Part shown: in pieces, positions 27,401-39,248 of the stretch
Position numbering within the stretch: position 1 is the stretch's first letter
Layout of the letters: each line of letters begins with the position of its first letter
Assembly (NCBI RefSeq): GCF_001625215.2
Contig: NC_030384.2
Coordinates: 41,202,390-41,266,389 of the forward strand
Direction: 5' to 3'
Source of the DNA: Daucus carota subsp. sativus
Taxonomy: Eukaryota > Streptophyta > Magnoliopsida > Apiales > Apiaceae
DNA: 64,000 nt
Translations under genes and position numbers: made by a program
The notes under the pieces: model-generated
Told to the model about the DNA's origin: nothing
The model's database searches: none
What the model saw: only the letters and a program-made list of their open reading frames with translations

Positions 27401-30400
27401 GCTTGGGAAGGCAAAAGGGACCAATCAGGATGGATCTTGCAAATCACAAATCACGAGTAGAGAAGGCAAGGGTTGGGCCTCTGGGCTCTGACCTTTTTGA
27501 TTCTGCTATATCAGTCACTTCTGGTTCGGAGTGAGTAAGCTTCTTCCTACTTAATCCCGACTCGGAGGATCTCAGCTTTTCTTATCAATTATCATGTTAT
27601 TATAACTTGTATTTTTTGTTGGTTAATTTATATTCCTGTTGATGCAATTTTTAGGCAGAAGCCATGGGCTCTTGAATTTGTTGACTTGGGAGGTGAAATG
27701 AGGCGAGATGTGTGGCATGCTCTCATTAGTGAAGTTATATCTTTATACAAGTTCATCCAAGAGTTTGGTCCCAAGGATGGCGATAGATCAGTAAATGATG
27801 TGTATGGTGCTCAAAAGGGGAATTCAAAGGCCGCAACTTATGCATATAATGGTATCGCTAGGCTTCAGGCTCTTCAGTTTATGCGGAAGCTTCTAGACGA
27901 ACCTGCAAAACTTGTTCAGTTCACATATCTTCAACACGCACCCCATGGAGACATTGTTTACCAAACTCTGGCTGTAAATTGTTGGGGTGGACCCCTGATT
28001 ACTAAATATCCAGAAGTTGGTTATCAAGCAGGTCAAAGAGCGAGCCTCTCTGGTGAGGTATCAGAAAGTAACAATCATGTGTTTGACATTGATGGAAGTG
28101 TTTATTTGAGGAAATGGATGAGATCACCTTCTTGGACTTCCAATGCGTCGGTTGTTTTCTGGAAAAACTCTACAGTTAAGCATGGAGTAGTATTGAGTAA
28201 AAACCTTGCTGTTGCTGATATGACTTTGATAGAGAAGGCAGTAAAGACATGCAGAGAGAAATATCGAGTGGTTGAGAAAACACAAGCCACTATTGATGCT
28301 GCAATGATTGAAGGGATACCCAGTAACATTGACCTGTTTAAGGTTTATCTTTATCCACTTATAGTTGCTGCATTCGTTTGGTCGAATGTAAAATATTTGT
28401 CTGTAGAAAAGGCCTTGAATCAGTTGTCTATTTAGTCTATGGTTACTTGCTATTACTTAACATCTTATCAAATTTTCTTATGTTCAATTCCTTCTTTATA
28501 TTTTGCAGGAACTTGCCCTTCCTTTGACCGTGATTGCCAAAAATTTTAACAAACTTAAGCGTTGGGAAGAGCCTTATTTGACCGCATCATTTCTTGCAAT
28601 TACGTACACTCTTATTTTCAGGTAGGTACTTTGCAATTTTTTGTAAGAAATGCTCTATTGGATTGTTTCCAAGTAAACCTATATAAAGACAAGCACACTC
28701 AAAACTGAAATGCACAAAAAGGATTATTAGTGTCTGGCTGTCTGCGTCTATCTTCTATATCGTACCAAAGGAAGAATAATAATTACAGCACATGTTTCAC
28801 ATTTCAGCACTCTCTTATTTAGCAATGTGCCTTGAGATTATTGGTAAACTAGAATTTATCATTTTCTTGAAAACTTAGTCGCAACATCTGGATCTCAGAC
28901 TCTGTCTGTGTGTAAGCATGTGCTTAAATGGTCTTCACTTTGACACTTCAAACCATAAGAATGAGAAGAGAAGCTCTGTGACCTTGTATCTTTATCAAAT
29001 GTTAAGCATATGAAACTCATACTACCTCATGTTCCACAGGCCGCAAACTCTTGTTATGCATTTCCAGCATGGTACAGTGCATATATTGATACTTTGTACT
29101 TTCACCAATAGATGGTGTGTTGCTTGTACGGTTGTACCTAGTGGTGATATCTGTGTAGAATTGATTTTCATTCTTGGTAACAGTGGTTGGACTTGAACTT
29201 GTGGAATTATGGCATTTTTAGCTTCCCTGAAAATTATATCCACTTCTTAAAAGCGGTCATATATCACTCGGTGAGATTGTCAAGCTAGTCTATTGACGAT
29301 TAAATGATTATCAAGTCATAAGTTTTAAACCACTTTTGCTTCTTACTAATTTAACAGCCATAAATAGACAATTGCTGATAGTGGATATAGAATGATTGGC
29401 TGCAAACTTTTGTGGCTGATTGATTCTATCAGTGGTGCATCTTTTCTGTAACTTCAGAGTTATTAATTCATTAGCTAAAGTATCTCAAATCCCAATAATT
29501 ATACATCCGTCAAGCACAAAAGTCTTCATTGAGTCCACTATTGTTGCGTGATACATAGCTTATTAGCTTCTGAACTAATTGTTTGATGCTGCCTCATGCT
29601 CTTTTAATTGTATTGCAATTATTTAACTGGTAGCACAAAAGTGATACAAATAGTTTCACAACCTTTACATCTATCTTCTGCAGGAACTTGCTATCATATA
29701 TATTCCCCACAGCTTTGATGATCTTGGCAGCTGGCATGTTATTATTGAAGGGGCTCAAAGAGCAAGGCCGCCTTGGTAGATTTTTTGGAAAAGTAACTAT
29801 ACGTGATCAGCCACCTTCTAACACTATACAAAAGATCATAGCTCTAAAAGAAGCCATGCGGGACATGGAAAAGTTTCTACAGCGCTTAAACGTCTCACTT
29901 CTGAAATTACGTACAATTGTTCTTGCCGGTCAACCTCAGGTATGGTACGATAGACCCATTAAGAAGTGCAGAACCTCAAAAGAATGTGCTAACTAAATCA
30001 GTGTACATTATTTTGCCAACATTGTATTCTGGAAAAAAAAAATCATGTAAATAAATTGATCTAGAGTGCCTTCTTTCTTCTCCTGATGAAATCTGAAGCA
30101 CTACCAGGTTCTCGTTGATGATAGGAATGCTGAATATAGAAAAACTGGATGTGAAAAAATTATACCACCTATATATTCTTGTTTTAGTTTGTCGAGTTCT
30201 GTTCTATATTGCGTTATTAATTCATTTTCTTTCCGGGACTCATAACGGTTGACATGTTTTTCAGATAACGACCGAGATTGCTCTGTTGCTGCTATTAGGT
30301 TCTACTGTCCTACTCATCGTCCCATTCAAATACATTCTTTCTTTTCTTATATTTGATCTTTTCACAAGGGATCTTGAGTTCCGCAGAGAAATGGTTCTGA

Positions 30401-30567
30401 AGTTCACGAGCATGGTAAAGGAGCGGTGGGATACTGTGCCAGCAGCTCCTGTCATTGTATTACCCTATGTGGAAGACAAGACTGGTTCAGCAATAAAGGA
30501 AATTGAATCCACATCGCAATCAGAAAGGCAAACAGAAAGAAGTCAGGATGGTAGCAAGCCTAGATAA
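18464..30567 (+). CDS. DUF639 family membrane protein (836 residues)
   Basis: Eleven exons: 18464-18668, 20107-20335, 21039-21186, 23768-23875, 24667-24824, 26272-26437, 27394-27530, 27655-28342, 28509-28621, 29684-29939 and 30265-30567. All junctions are GT-AG and the frame closes exactly (837 codons with stop), close to the length of Arabidopsis At1g71240, the likely counterpart. Conserved stretches: EEAFVRIAPAISGVADR and THAHNLFKALA-type text in exon 5, PGERILTLGSSRKRPVLKWE in exon 6, MAWPGKLTLTDKALYFE, VGLGRQKGPIRMDL in exon 7, and the long exon 8 with EFVDLGGEMRRDVWHALI. Membrane segments are seen near SYIFPTALMILAAGMLLL (exon 10) and IALLLLLGSTVLLIVPFKYI (exon 11), so the C-terminus is membrane-anchored. 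The N-terminus lacks a clear signal and is Ser/Lys-rich. The molecular function of DUF639 is not established; old names such as 'chromosome-partition protein' are not supported. Introns are rich in repeats, annotated separately. Confidence 0.93.
19271..19295. repeat. G25 homopolymer in DUF639 intron 1
   Basis: A run of 25 G preceded by 'gcggga'. One of three long G-tracts in the window, all inside introns. The true length may differ because homopolymers are often miscounted in assemblies. Confidence 0.9.
21300..21570 (+). repeat. LTR-retrotransposon-like fragments in DUF639 intron 3
   Basis: Three partial repeats read ...gtaagaatataatgattttg (near 21327), gtgttaggatgtaatggttc (near 21469) and gtgttagaatataatggctg (near 21511). 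The second is preceded by the purine tract taagggggag, the arrangement of a polypurine tract followed by an LTR start (TGTTAG). Related text such as taacatggtatcatgg is also present. Only scraps remain; no coding region. Confidence 0.4.
21573..23154. repeat. Old inverted-repeat element in DUF639 intron 3
   Basis: The left arm (about 21573-21618, aagaggtactaattgtcact ... ttctaccctaac) matches the inverse of the right arm (about 23111-23154, gttagggtag ... gtgacaagtagaatctcttt). Between them are AT-rich filler and the dispersed repeat at 22150-22494. Ends and target duplication could not be fixed. Confidence 0.5.
22150..22494 (+). repeat. Dispersed repeat, arm 1 of an intronic inverted pair
   Basis: From ttgctacacacagctatcac to tcccactccttgca, this roughly 345-bp block is repeated in inverse orientation at 25345-25675. 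Shared landmarks are gtaaatagataaacgttgta, ccaatacaactccgcag, ataaaaccctaatcccct and actccttgttagtaaa. Similarity looks to be near 85-90 percent by eye. The class of element is not known; a solo LTR is possible. Confidence 0.7.
25345..25675 (-). repeat. Dispersed repeat, arm 2 of the inverted pair
   Basis: Inverse of 22150-22494, lying in DUF639 intron 5. Landmarks read on the plus strand are aggggattagggttttat, ctgcggagttgtattgg and tacaacgtttatctatttac. An unspliced transcript could pair the two arms across about 2.9 kb. Confidence 0.7.
26898..27103. mobile_element. hAT-like MITE (GCCTGTTTG ends) in DUF639 intron 6
   Basis: Ends gcctgtttgcccgggct and tagccaaacaggc are inverse. Next to the left end is the near-perfect palindrome ggcttaaagcccgggcttta. 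Inner words (cataagtcatgttaagtcat, ggcttaaagttagaaataag) match the family seen at 45999-46328. No clear target duplication was found. Confidence 0.6.
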
Positions 30568-30779
30568 AGTTTGACATGTACATTTTCTAAAGCATCTGGG
30601 TTGAAGATCCTTAATGCCTTAGTTTGATCAAGAATATAGAATATAGTGGATTGTGTATGCACTTTTAAGACAGTTATTATTTATATCAGTAGTGTTTATT
30701 CACTCTGCTTCTAGGCTGAATGCTTAATCATGTTCCTTCCATAATTCTGAGACTTGTATACAAGAAGCGTGCTATCTGT

Positions 30780-31395
30780 TTAATAACATGCGTGAAAGAG
30801 ACTATTTTATACGGACACTGATGATCACAATTTATACGAGAAGTGGGAATATTGAAAAGGCAAGAGAAGTGTTTGATCGATGCAATGCTTGCTGGTTATT
30901 CGCAGAATGGTGAAATGCTCATGGCTTCAAGTTTTCCTGAGGAAATGCTTGAGAAAGACATAATTTCATGGAACTTAATGATTGATGGGTTCGTGGAGAT
31001 TGGTGATTTGGTTTCTGCTTTGTATTTATAATACCCTGTTTGGAAACATGAATTTCATTTGAAATTCTGGATTTGATCAAATAACTTGTTTGAGAATTTG
31101 GATTTCATTTGAAATTTAGAATTTCAAACACTAGTATAAATTTGAGAATTTGAAATGACAATTCAATCCTATCATTTGAAATGAAATGCTGGTTTCCAAA
31201 CGGCCTCTTATCGGATTCCAAACCTAAATGTTGTATCAATGGTATTCCGATTTGCAAAGAGATGGTCAGCTTTTGGAGGCTTGAAGGTAGTTTGTCTGGA
31301 TCCCAGATAAAAACGTGGTTTCTTGGAATGCTATGCTCTCTGCTTATGTCCGGCACTTGCAAATCGATGATACTGTAAAGCTCTTGACAGAGTAA
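30780..31395 (+). pseudogene. PPR protein pseudogene, broken by deletion, frameshift and MITE
   Basis: Three pieces in different frames. 30787 onward reads MRERDYFIRTLMITIYTRSG then NIEKAREVFDR, a PPR repeat; the frame then breaks and 30877 onward reads AMLAGYSQNG and KDIISWNLMIDGFVEIGDLV; after an inserted MITE, 31300 onward reads PDKNVVSWNAMLSAYVRH and ends at a stop near 31393. The motifs NIEKAREVFDR / VSWNAM are those of plant PLS-class pentatricopeptide proteins. Sequence expected between VFDR and NAM is missing. It lies tail-side of the DUF639 gene and is not part of it. Confidence 0.8.
31034..31205. mobile_element. Small MITE inside the PPR pseudogene (172 bp)
   Basis: The left end ccctgtttggaaacatgaat is the imperfect inverse of the right end ...gctggtttccaaacggcc. 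The interior is made of atttgaaat / tttgagaatttg units on both strands. Target duplication not clear. Confidence 0.65.
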
Positions 31396-31630
31396 GGATG
31401 CACTTGAGTCCTTAGGTTCATAACTTGAGATGTGCATGATCAAGCATCAGTTAATAAAAGACTACAGGTAAATGCAAGTAAAATATGTGTGAATTATCTT
31501 GTCATTTGAGCATGAAAAGTACTATAAATCATCAGTACGTAGAATGAAAGGCACAAACTTGTGATATACTAAACTCAATCAGCAGCACATAAAAGCTTAA
31601 AGCAACAAGCAGCAGCACAAGGGGTGATGA

Positions 31631-32440
31631 TCATTTGTTTTTAAGCAGCTGCTCATTCTTCTTGGCCTGATAATTCTTGGAATGGAAATTGAGAAACAGG
31701 GCCAAAAGAGAAGCATTGAAAACTGCATTAAAACACCATCCCCAAATCCCACAACACCCTCCCCTCCAGAAATGATGGTAAAGCATCACTCCAGACACAC
31801 AAAAACTGAACACAAACTGCACAATCTGGCAATCAGTCACCGCCCTCTTCCACCGCGGCCTCTTCCCCAAAGCACACAACAAGTAATAGCTATACATTAT
31901 CACGTGCACCGTGGCATTGGTGATCAATGCCACCGGAAAAAGTGACTGACTCGTCGCAAGCCATAAATAGCACATGACCACCACCACGGTGTGGTGGTAA
32001 ACGTGGAGGAACGAGAGACGGCGTCTGTCGTTGCTCCCGCCAAGGATGATCAAAAGGGTGTCTAGAAATTCAAGAATCTTGGAAAAATAAAACACATTGG
32101 CCCAGAAGAACACGGGTCCACGTGGAAGGGTCTCATTGGGTGGGAAACAAACGATCCAGGAATAGTTGGGCATTTGGTGGAGAATAGAGAGGGAGCAGCC
32201 GAGGGCCATGATGAGAGAGAGGAGAGAGAGGAGGAGGTTGTGGAAGGCGGAAAAGAGACGGAGGAGAGATTTGGGGAGAGTGAGAGAGATGTGGGTGGAG
32301 AGAGAGTAGGTGAGAGAGAGATAGGTGAGGAGAGTGAGGGCTAAGAAGAGTGGAGTTGAGCCCCATGTTTGGCCTTGGTTCCACTGGAACTGTGAGATTG
32401 AAGGGTGGTGAACAAGCCAGTAGGATGGGGTCAAGTTCAT
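31631..32440 (-). CDS. ELO-type fatty-acid elongase-like protein (269 residues)
   Basis: Single-exon gene. It is a multi-pass membrane protein with many Leu-rich segments and the ELO signature: LHVYHHTVVVVMCYLW contains the HxxHH motif (HVYHH) of the condensing enzyme, preceded by KILEFLDTLLIILGG and followed by NATVHVIMYSYYLL. This is the plant GNS1/SUR4 (HOS3-like, 'elongation of fatty acids protein 3-like') group, which acts in the ER on very-long-chain fatty acids or sphingolipids. The start at MNLTPSYWLVHHP (32440) is chosen because an in-frame upstream ATG at 32542 lies beyond a good TATA box at 32517-32526 and its extra 34 residues are not ELO-like. The C-terminus is Lys-rich (KKNEQLLKNK). 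Length agrees with the family (about 270-300). Confidence 0.93.
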   Translation of the reverse strand: MNLTPSYWLVHHPSISQFQWNQGQTWGSTPLFLALTLLTYLSLTYSLSTHISLTLPKSLLRLFSAFHNLLLSLLSLIMALGCSLSILHQMPNYSWIVCFPPNETLPRGPVFFWANVFYFSKILEFLDTLLIILGGSNDRRRLSFLHVYHHTVVVVMCYLWLATSQSLFPVALITNATVHVIMYSYYLLCALGKRPRWKRAVTDCQIVQFVFSFCVSGVMLYHHFWRGGCCGIWGWCFNAVFNASLLALFLNFHSKNYQAKKNEQLLKNK

Positions 32441-32516
32441 GTTGTGCACGCGCCACCGGCTCGAGGTGGAGATTGTGTCTTGACTCTTGGGGATAAGGCG
32501 CGGATTGATTATTCGT

Positions 32517-32526
32517 CTATTTATAG
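32517..32526 (-). promoter_or_regulatory. TATA box of the ELO-like gene
   Basis: Minus-strand CTATAAATAG, about 77 bp upstream of the start codon at 32440, giving an expected leader of about 45 nt. It rules out the longer ORF starting at 32542. Confidence 0.65.
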
Positions 32527-32540
32527 GTAGTAAAATTTCC

Positions 32541-34016
32541 ACGATTGTATTATTCGAAAGGTATGGTGGCTTGTATTATAAACAAGAAATTATTTGTAAA
32601 TGAAAAATTATTTTTATTATATGTGTTTAGATAAAATTTTTGATGTACATAATTTATTGGGGGTGTTTAACATAATTTCTTAGAACAAGTCCTGTTAAAA
32701 TAGAGGGAATTGTCACTGTAATTTATTTTTAAAAATGGATTTTGGTTTTGAAAATAGCTGTCTCTGATAATTAATTTTAATCTTATTTCAAATTAAATAA
32801 AATTTTAAATACATAAAACAAATTTAACAAAATATAAGTCTCATCTTCACATGCATGGGTCATGTTCGTACCTGGATTCTCTAATTTGTAAAATTGATCG
32901 AGATTGGCCTGAGTATGGATATGTCATACGCCAGGATCAAGATGGGAGAATATATGGATACGCCCATCCGTAATATGCATAAAATCCATATTCGTAATAT
33001 TTTTTATTTAAAAAGCTGGCTTTAAAGCGCAAAATATCGTAAAAATTATTAGTTCTCTCTTTCAAAAGAATATTTACATAAATGATTACAAAATAATTAT
33101 GCATTTCCTTGGTAATACTCGACTAATCGCATATTATATATTTACGTCGTTCATAAAAGCGTTAAGTAGTTTTCTTCTTTTTTAATATTTAGCTCTTCCA
33201 TCCTTTAATTGGTAACGTGTAAAAAACTAAAAATGGTTAAAAAATACAACAGTTAAAAAGGGGGATTGTTCTCTAAAATATAAGATATCACATTTTCTTT
33301 TATTTTTTGGGCTAAAAAACCATACTCTTTTGTTTAGCCTCTAGTCCCCAACCTTAACACAATACATATGATTTTTAAACATGGGTGACTGTAACATGAA
33401 TGTGAATGAATGATACAAGAGTGACTGTAACATGAATGCCCCTGGATTGCTAAAAGAAACCTTTGCTTTCGAAATTTCTATGCCTTCTTACCCCTTCGGT
33501 TTGGTCGAAAAAGTAAACCTTTGAGCTGGATGTCTCTATGAAAATTTGCAGGGATAATGATCATCTGCACTAGAGATGCACTGTTTAGCCAGCACAAAGA
33601 CCATTAATATATGCTAGCTATAGATCTCATAAGATGTTTATTCAAGCCAAATACCAGAAGCCCAAATCACTAATCTCCAAAGAGTATGTGACAATAATAT
33701 TGTAACTACACAGCTGTGGATCAAGAGAATTTTTTATATTAACTATGAAGAATGAACTCCCAAGTAATCTAAATACCAAGTCATCCAAACGTCGACTAGA
33801 ATTTGGCTATAATCAAAAGTCAAAACAATGAGAAAGCTATGCTCATCTCGATATTCTTCAATGAAGATCATCAAATATACAAAATACTCTGCCAGTCATC
33901 AGTAGTCCCGCGTGCTCACCAGTACTGCCTGTTGTTTATCGAGGTGATCCAGCATCATAATTGTAGCATTGCAAAATTGAAAGGCAAGTTGAGACCTTGT
34001 TTGACCACCTAAAAAC
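32541..34016. other. Intergenic between the ELO-like and RETICULATA-related genes
   Basis: AT-rich spacer holding the ELO promoter side and the 3' region of the RETICULATA-related gene. The phrase gagtgactgtaacatgaatg is repeated nearly exactly at about 33384 and 33419. No gene or RNA was recognised. Confidence 0.5.
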
Positions 34017-37000
34017 TCAGGTTGTTGAGACCTTTTTCCTAACTACTCTCTTTCTCCTAGGCTTGGGAGGTGGTGCTTCACCCTCAGGGACAGAATCACT
34101 TTGAAGTCCCTGTTTGATGCCAAGTAGCCCAAGGCCAGATACAATGGGATTCTTGGAGATGAACCATTTTGATGAAGAGGCTTGATCAACAGCTTCAGAT
34201 GGTCTACTGTACGCCTTCAAGCGGTTTTCTGACAGAGCTAGAGGATCAACTTCAACCCCGAGCCAGGCCAACCGAGATGTCTCACCTAACTGAGTATTCA
34301 ACAACCTACATATAAAAGAAAAGATGTAACCATGATACAACATCTGGATTTTTATCAATCACTTTCTTTGTGAACTTTTGTAATATTTCAGTCTGGACAA
34401 TCATTCCAAAATATCACTCTAGGCTATAAAGTATATGACTCAAGGTCACTATATATTATTGGCATAATTGATCACATAACTATGCTTATACCATCAAAGA
34501 GGCTTGAATTCAGTGCACTGATTTACCACCTGGGGATAATTGCATTTCTATACCAGTAAACCTCAGACCAGTAGATCAGCGAACAGGTTAAAAGGTGCAA
34601 GTAAAGCTAAACTTTCCTCGAGCTTATTCAGGTCAGTAAGTCATACTAGCTTAGTGAAGATGATGAGGGAAAATAACTTCCACAGAGATATACACAAATA
34701 CTATTTAACCAAGTGAATATACACAAATACTATACAGGCAAAGACGAAAGCATATGCATAACCACCAAAGAGGCAAAACTTCTTGATATGCAAATATGAA
34801 CATACCAGAAAACAAACAAGTGAAAGATTCCTAAGATGACAATTTAATAATGAAAAATCCACATACCTCAAAGCTGTGCTAAAAACCAATGCTACACCAA
34901 TAACATCAAAATGTTGGACCATAGCCTTGTCAAATCCACACAACAGCTGATAACGTAGGTTTGCATACAGACCAAGGAAAGCTCCATAACCAAGAGCATT
35001 GGTACTGACGGATGGAATTGTCACAGATAACCTATAAATTAAATGCAAATTCAGAAAAGATATGAGTACAGAAATGGTTTGCGCTTGGCAATTTAAAGCA
35101 AAAAAATGTGACGTACAAACCAAAGTAATGAAGTGTGAACAGAACAAAAACAGACTAAACATTATTCACCTTCCTTCCTTTTTGCTAGCAACAAGATTTG
35201 ACAAAGCACCCTGGGTTGCCCCAGCAGTTAACCCAACCATACACAATTCTGCAGCTTTGTAGAAGAATGAGTGGATTCTCTTCTGCATGTCAAACTCTCT
35301 AAGTGGATAGCTCTTTTCAAATATATTGTTTGGAAGCTTTTGCAGAGTATTTTGTAGATCAAAACGAAATGTGTTCCCATACGAACGACAAGGGGCAAGC
35401 GTCCAAACAACTATAGCATTGCAAGCTGTTACGGTTAGAACATTGATAAGGGCAAGATCCCATTCCTGCTTTATCCTAATAACATGACAAAACATATGAT
35501 AATTAGACATTAATATATAGTCATCATACTCTGTCATCAAATTCAAATTATATACTACCTCTCCTTGCGATTTTTGAACTCCCACCAGACTGAGCAACCG
35601 AATGTAGATGCCTGCTCAAAGAGAAGCCTGTGTAGAAACGCAGGATCTGCTATCATCCTGTGAATACAAGTCAAATTAAGGGAAGTCAGATATATGCTTA
35701 CAGGTCACCAATTGCACATTTCCACAATCTAGCACCATATTGCTCCTGATGTTAACAAGCAACAAATAATTTCCACTTTTCTAACAAAGCCATAAATCCG
35801 ATATAATTATATAAAGCAATCTCTTAATAGCTAAGTCACTTGCAACCTTTTCTGACAACCATAATCAGACTATAAATAACAAGACAAAAGGAGCTCTCAT
35901 AAGCATGATCTAGAATAGTAGCACAATTGGCAGAACCGCAGAAGGTTTGGTGCTCGACTGCAATTTTGTTATCTTATAAGTACAATTTTGCATAATTTCT
36001 TCTTGTTCATAAATATCAGTAGCTACAAACATCTTTTCTTCATATGAGAGAGAACATCGAAAGTCCACACATTATATATTTAAAAACATTATATACTGCA
36101 ACATGAGCACATTATATATTAAAAAACATGAGTTGCTAACCAAGTTAAATTATTTAAATAACTTTATTTTATGAGTCTTGGACAGTAGAAACAACATTGA
36201 ACTTGCTGAAGAACCTGCCATATATAGCAATACTGCAATATGCCTTCAAAATTACCTGCCTATAAACCCCCGAGACAGTCCTTGAGGAAGTGTGCGAGAA
36301 ATCGCCCGAGTAGCGGTTGGCCTTGCATTAATTGCTAGATATTTTACCATCTGTGCAGTGCTCACTAAGCCCTACAAGAATTTACTATGTCAAATTAAGT
36401 TAATACACATTTAAAAACCACAAAAATAATACACTGTACCATTTCACAGGCCTGCCGAATTCCTGCTGGTAAATCTATCATTGTCTTCTGCCATTCGTTC
36501 AATACTGCTTTAATAAGTTCCCTATCGAACAGCTGTAAGAAATTGATGCAAATTAATGAGTATGAACATATATCAACATCAAGGTATAATAAAAAGAAAA
36601 GGTGTTTGTCATTGTGCTTCACAAGCTGCTAACCTCTGGAAGAACCATCCTTCTCCTAAACAGGCCACCCTCATCACCATCATCATCCTCATCGAAGTCA
36701 TCAAAGTAGTCATCATCATCACCATTGTCGTCTCCCCCATCACCACCACCAAAATTTATACTTTTCCCAATATTCCCACCACCTCCGCCAATTGCAAGCT
36801 GGAAGATTGCAGAGAGTTTCAGTGTCAGATGTCCAGAGATACAAAGTTAGCAACAAATAAATGCACACTGAAGTTACTGTACAAAACAAAAGGACTGTGA
36901 TTCTAAAGGAATTTATAGTAGTAAAAATATACTGTATATGGTTTTATAGTAAGCTATGATTGAGTACAATTGCAAAGTCACTATTAGGTCCATTCCATTC

Positions 37001-38332
37001 CAGTAATAACATGTCACAGTTGCAGATAATAGTAAGCAACCAATAAAAATTAGTAAAGTTACTGTCCAAAGCAAAAGGACTTTGATCCCAAAGAAATCGG
37101 TAATAGTTAAATATATTAAGTTTTTAGCATCAAAAATCTCAGATCGGGTATGGTTGCACAACCTCTATTAAGTCCATTCCGGCAATAACATGTCAGACCA
37201 ACAACTATGATCTGCAAATATATGACCATGTCGAAAACTAAGATAGTTTGAAATAAGAACACTGGACCTACCAATTGCCAAAAATGCCAAATAAAAAAAA
37301 AAGGAAACAAGAAATTAATTCTGTCTAAAACTTTTTAAAATATATTCTGGAAATATTTCTCCTGCAGCTATTTTGTGGTTATAGGTATACTAGTCAAGTA
37401 ACAATTTAGCTCTCGCCAAAACCTATAACCAACTTTTGCCACCACATCACGCTCAACATTATATCCAACATTCCAAATTGCCCCTGTTTTAAGCATTTTG
37501 CAACTTATGAGCCAGGACTAGCAATGGTGTGGCAAAATGAGTCCCTGTTGGGTAAATATATTTTAAAAAATTATTCCAAGAATATGAGTGAGCGCTGTGT
37601 TTCTATCAATCAGTTTGTAGTCGCCACTTCTATGCCAAGTCATGTTTTAGAAATGTTTTCGCTTGCTTCTTTCCAATTTAGTTAGAGGCCTAGCTAACCT
37701 TCGAATTAATTTCAGAAAATCAAAAGCCATTACCCAAACTAAATTCAGCTAAAACTATGAACAAATTCACCTACCTAGCAACAAACCCGAACATACAATA
37801 CAAGCCGTTAATCTACCTATGTATGCACTTCAGCTAAATTAATACAGCTATTATATTGAAAAACTATATTGGAAAACAGTAACACTATTCCAGTTAATTC
37901 ACCTATCTATTCATCCATTTTAGCTAAACAAATACAACAATCATCCCGAAAAGTCAACAAACAAACCTCAGGACTGGACTTGGTCTGCTTCTGCGTCAAA
38001 TCGAGCTTCGATTTCTCCAACGTCGTGGCACCGCTAAACGCTCCGTACTGCCCTCCCTTCATAACCGGGCCATACAAAACCCCCGACGACGACGACGCCG
38101 CTGAATCACTCGCCAAACACCTCTCCAGTCCTTTAATTGCGTCGTCATCAACCACCGGCGCCGACGACGAAGCTCTCACAACAATTCTACCTATCCGGAG
38201 CTTAATCGGAGCCCTGAACGGCCGGAAAAACGAGACTCTGGAGGGCGATAGAGGTAATTCTGGAGAAAACAAGGGCTTGTTACAAGCTGGAATTGGGGAG
38301 ATAGGGACTGTTTGAAATATTGTGCGAGACAT
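34017..38332 (-). CDS. RETICULATA-related (DUF3411) chloroplast membrane protein
   Basis: Eight minus-strand exons: 38332-37967, 36798-36634, 36532-36440, 36371-36256, 35657-35559, 35475-35170, 35031-34867 and 34305-34017, all GT-AG and in frame, giving 532 residues. Residues 1 to about 55 are Ser/Arg/Pro-rich with no acidic residues before about position 20, as in a chloroplast transit peptide. A Gly-rich then very acidic segment follows (DDDDYFDDFDEDDDGDEGG). The DUF3411 domain runs from MVLPE-LFDRELIKAVLNEWQ through AINARPTATRAISRTLPQGL, APCRSYGNTFRFDLQNTLQK, GLTAGATQGALSNLVA and STNALGYGAFLGLYANLRYQ. The C-terminus is basic (PKPRRKRVVRKKV). RETICULATA-type proteins sit in the chloroplast envelope; loss affects leaf mesophyll and amino-acid or primary metabolism. 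Which RER paralogue this is cannot be settled here. An antisense ORF over exon 1 is a shadow. Confidence 0.93.
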
Positions 38333-38614
38333 TTTTAATTTTTTCGAGTTTAGGGTTTGAATAGATAGGGTGATGTTTGGGGGTTAAATTTCCATAAATG
38401 AGTGCGAGAGAGAGAGGATTAGTTTAGTTTGGAAGGCTTCTCTCTAGAGTATTTTTAGAGAGAGAAAGAGGGGAAATAAGGAGGGTGATGTTTGGGTTTT
38501 GATGGAGTTGGATGGATGGCCCGTTTAGGCGATAAACCCAATCTCTTCCCTCACTCGGTAACTCGGATGGAACTCGGTTTTGTAACCGTTTAACTACTTT
38601 GTATTTTGTTTTTT

Positions 38615-38806
38615 CGGTTTGGCTAGTGTGTGCCCATGGGCACATGCTAAGCACTAACATTAATAAAAATGGATGGTTTTGATTGGTGTGGTTGTTGTAA
38701 CTGTAGGGGGTCCACCATTATTAAAGAAGGTAAGACAATAGAAACCTTCCGATTTCATAAATTTTGGTGCTTAGTGTGTGCCCATGGACACACCATAGAA
38801 AAACCG
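38615..38806. mobile_element. CTATGGTGTGCCC MITE, copy B (192 bp)
   Basis: Ends cggtttggctagtgtgtgcc and (inverse) cggtttttctatggtgtgtc. A perfect 9-bp duplication ttgtttttt flanks it (38606-38614, 38807-38815). The palindrome gcccatgggc lies next to the left end. It is inserted about 280 bp upstream of the RETICULATA-related start codon. Confidence 0.88.
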
Positions 38807-39248
38807 TTGTTTTTTTACTACATACCCAAATATTTTTAAAAAATATATTTATACATGCAAGTACTCAAATGTAAATTGAATTAGACAAATTACAAATTCA
38901 GGTGTGGGATAATCCAACACAATCCGAAACCCGACGTGAACCTGACTGAGAAAAATACAAATTAATAAATATGAATATATTGTTAATAGTATTATTTTAA
39001 TACAAACTTTCTTAGAAATGATAACCCGAAAAAATACGAATTAGAATAATCATATGTATTTTCTGTGAATAAGTTATGATTAAATTAAAAAAAATTATGA
39101 GAGCTGTCTCATTTTGTTTGTGTATTCCAAATTTATTTTGTTCAAATTCTTGTTAACAAATTTGAATGTTTTTCAAAGATTAATATTTGTTGATTCCAAT
39201 ATTGAGTGGCAAGAGTTAGGATTTTTGTTATATTTATTTCAGATTCGG

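Noticed and set aside
28103..28440. Continuation of DUF639 exon 8 past 28342 (YLYPLIVAAFVW...)
   Set aside because: Read-through of intron 8; the donor at 28343 joins in frame to ELALPLTVIAKNF at 28509.
32441..32542. N-terminal extension of the ELO-like protein by 34 residues
   Set aside because: It would require translation from upstream of the TATA box at 32517-32526.
37869..38315. 148-codon plus-strand ORF
   Set aside because: It is the antisense shadow of exon 1 of the RETICULATA-related gene, which has transit-peptide features and joins seven further exons in frame.
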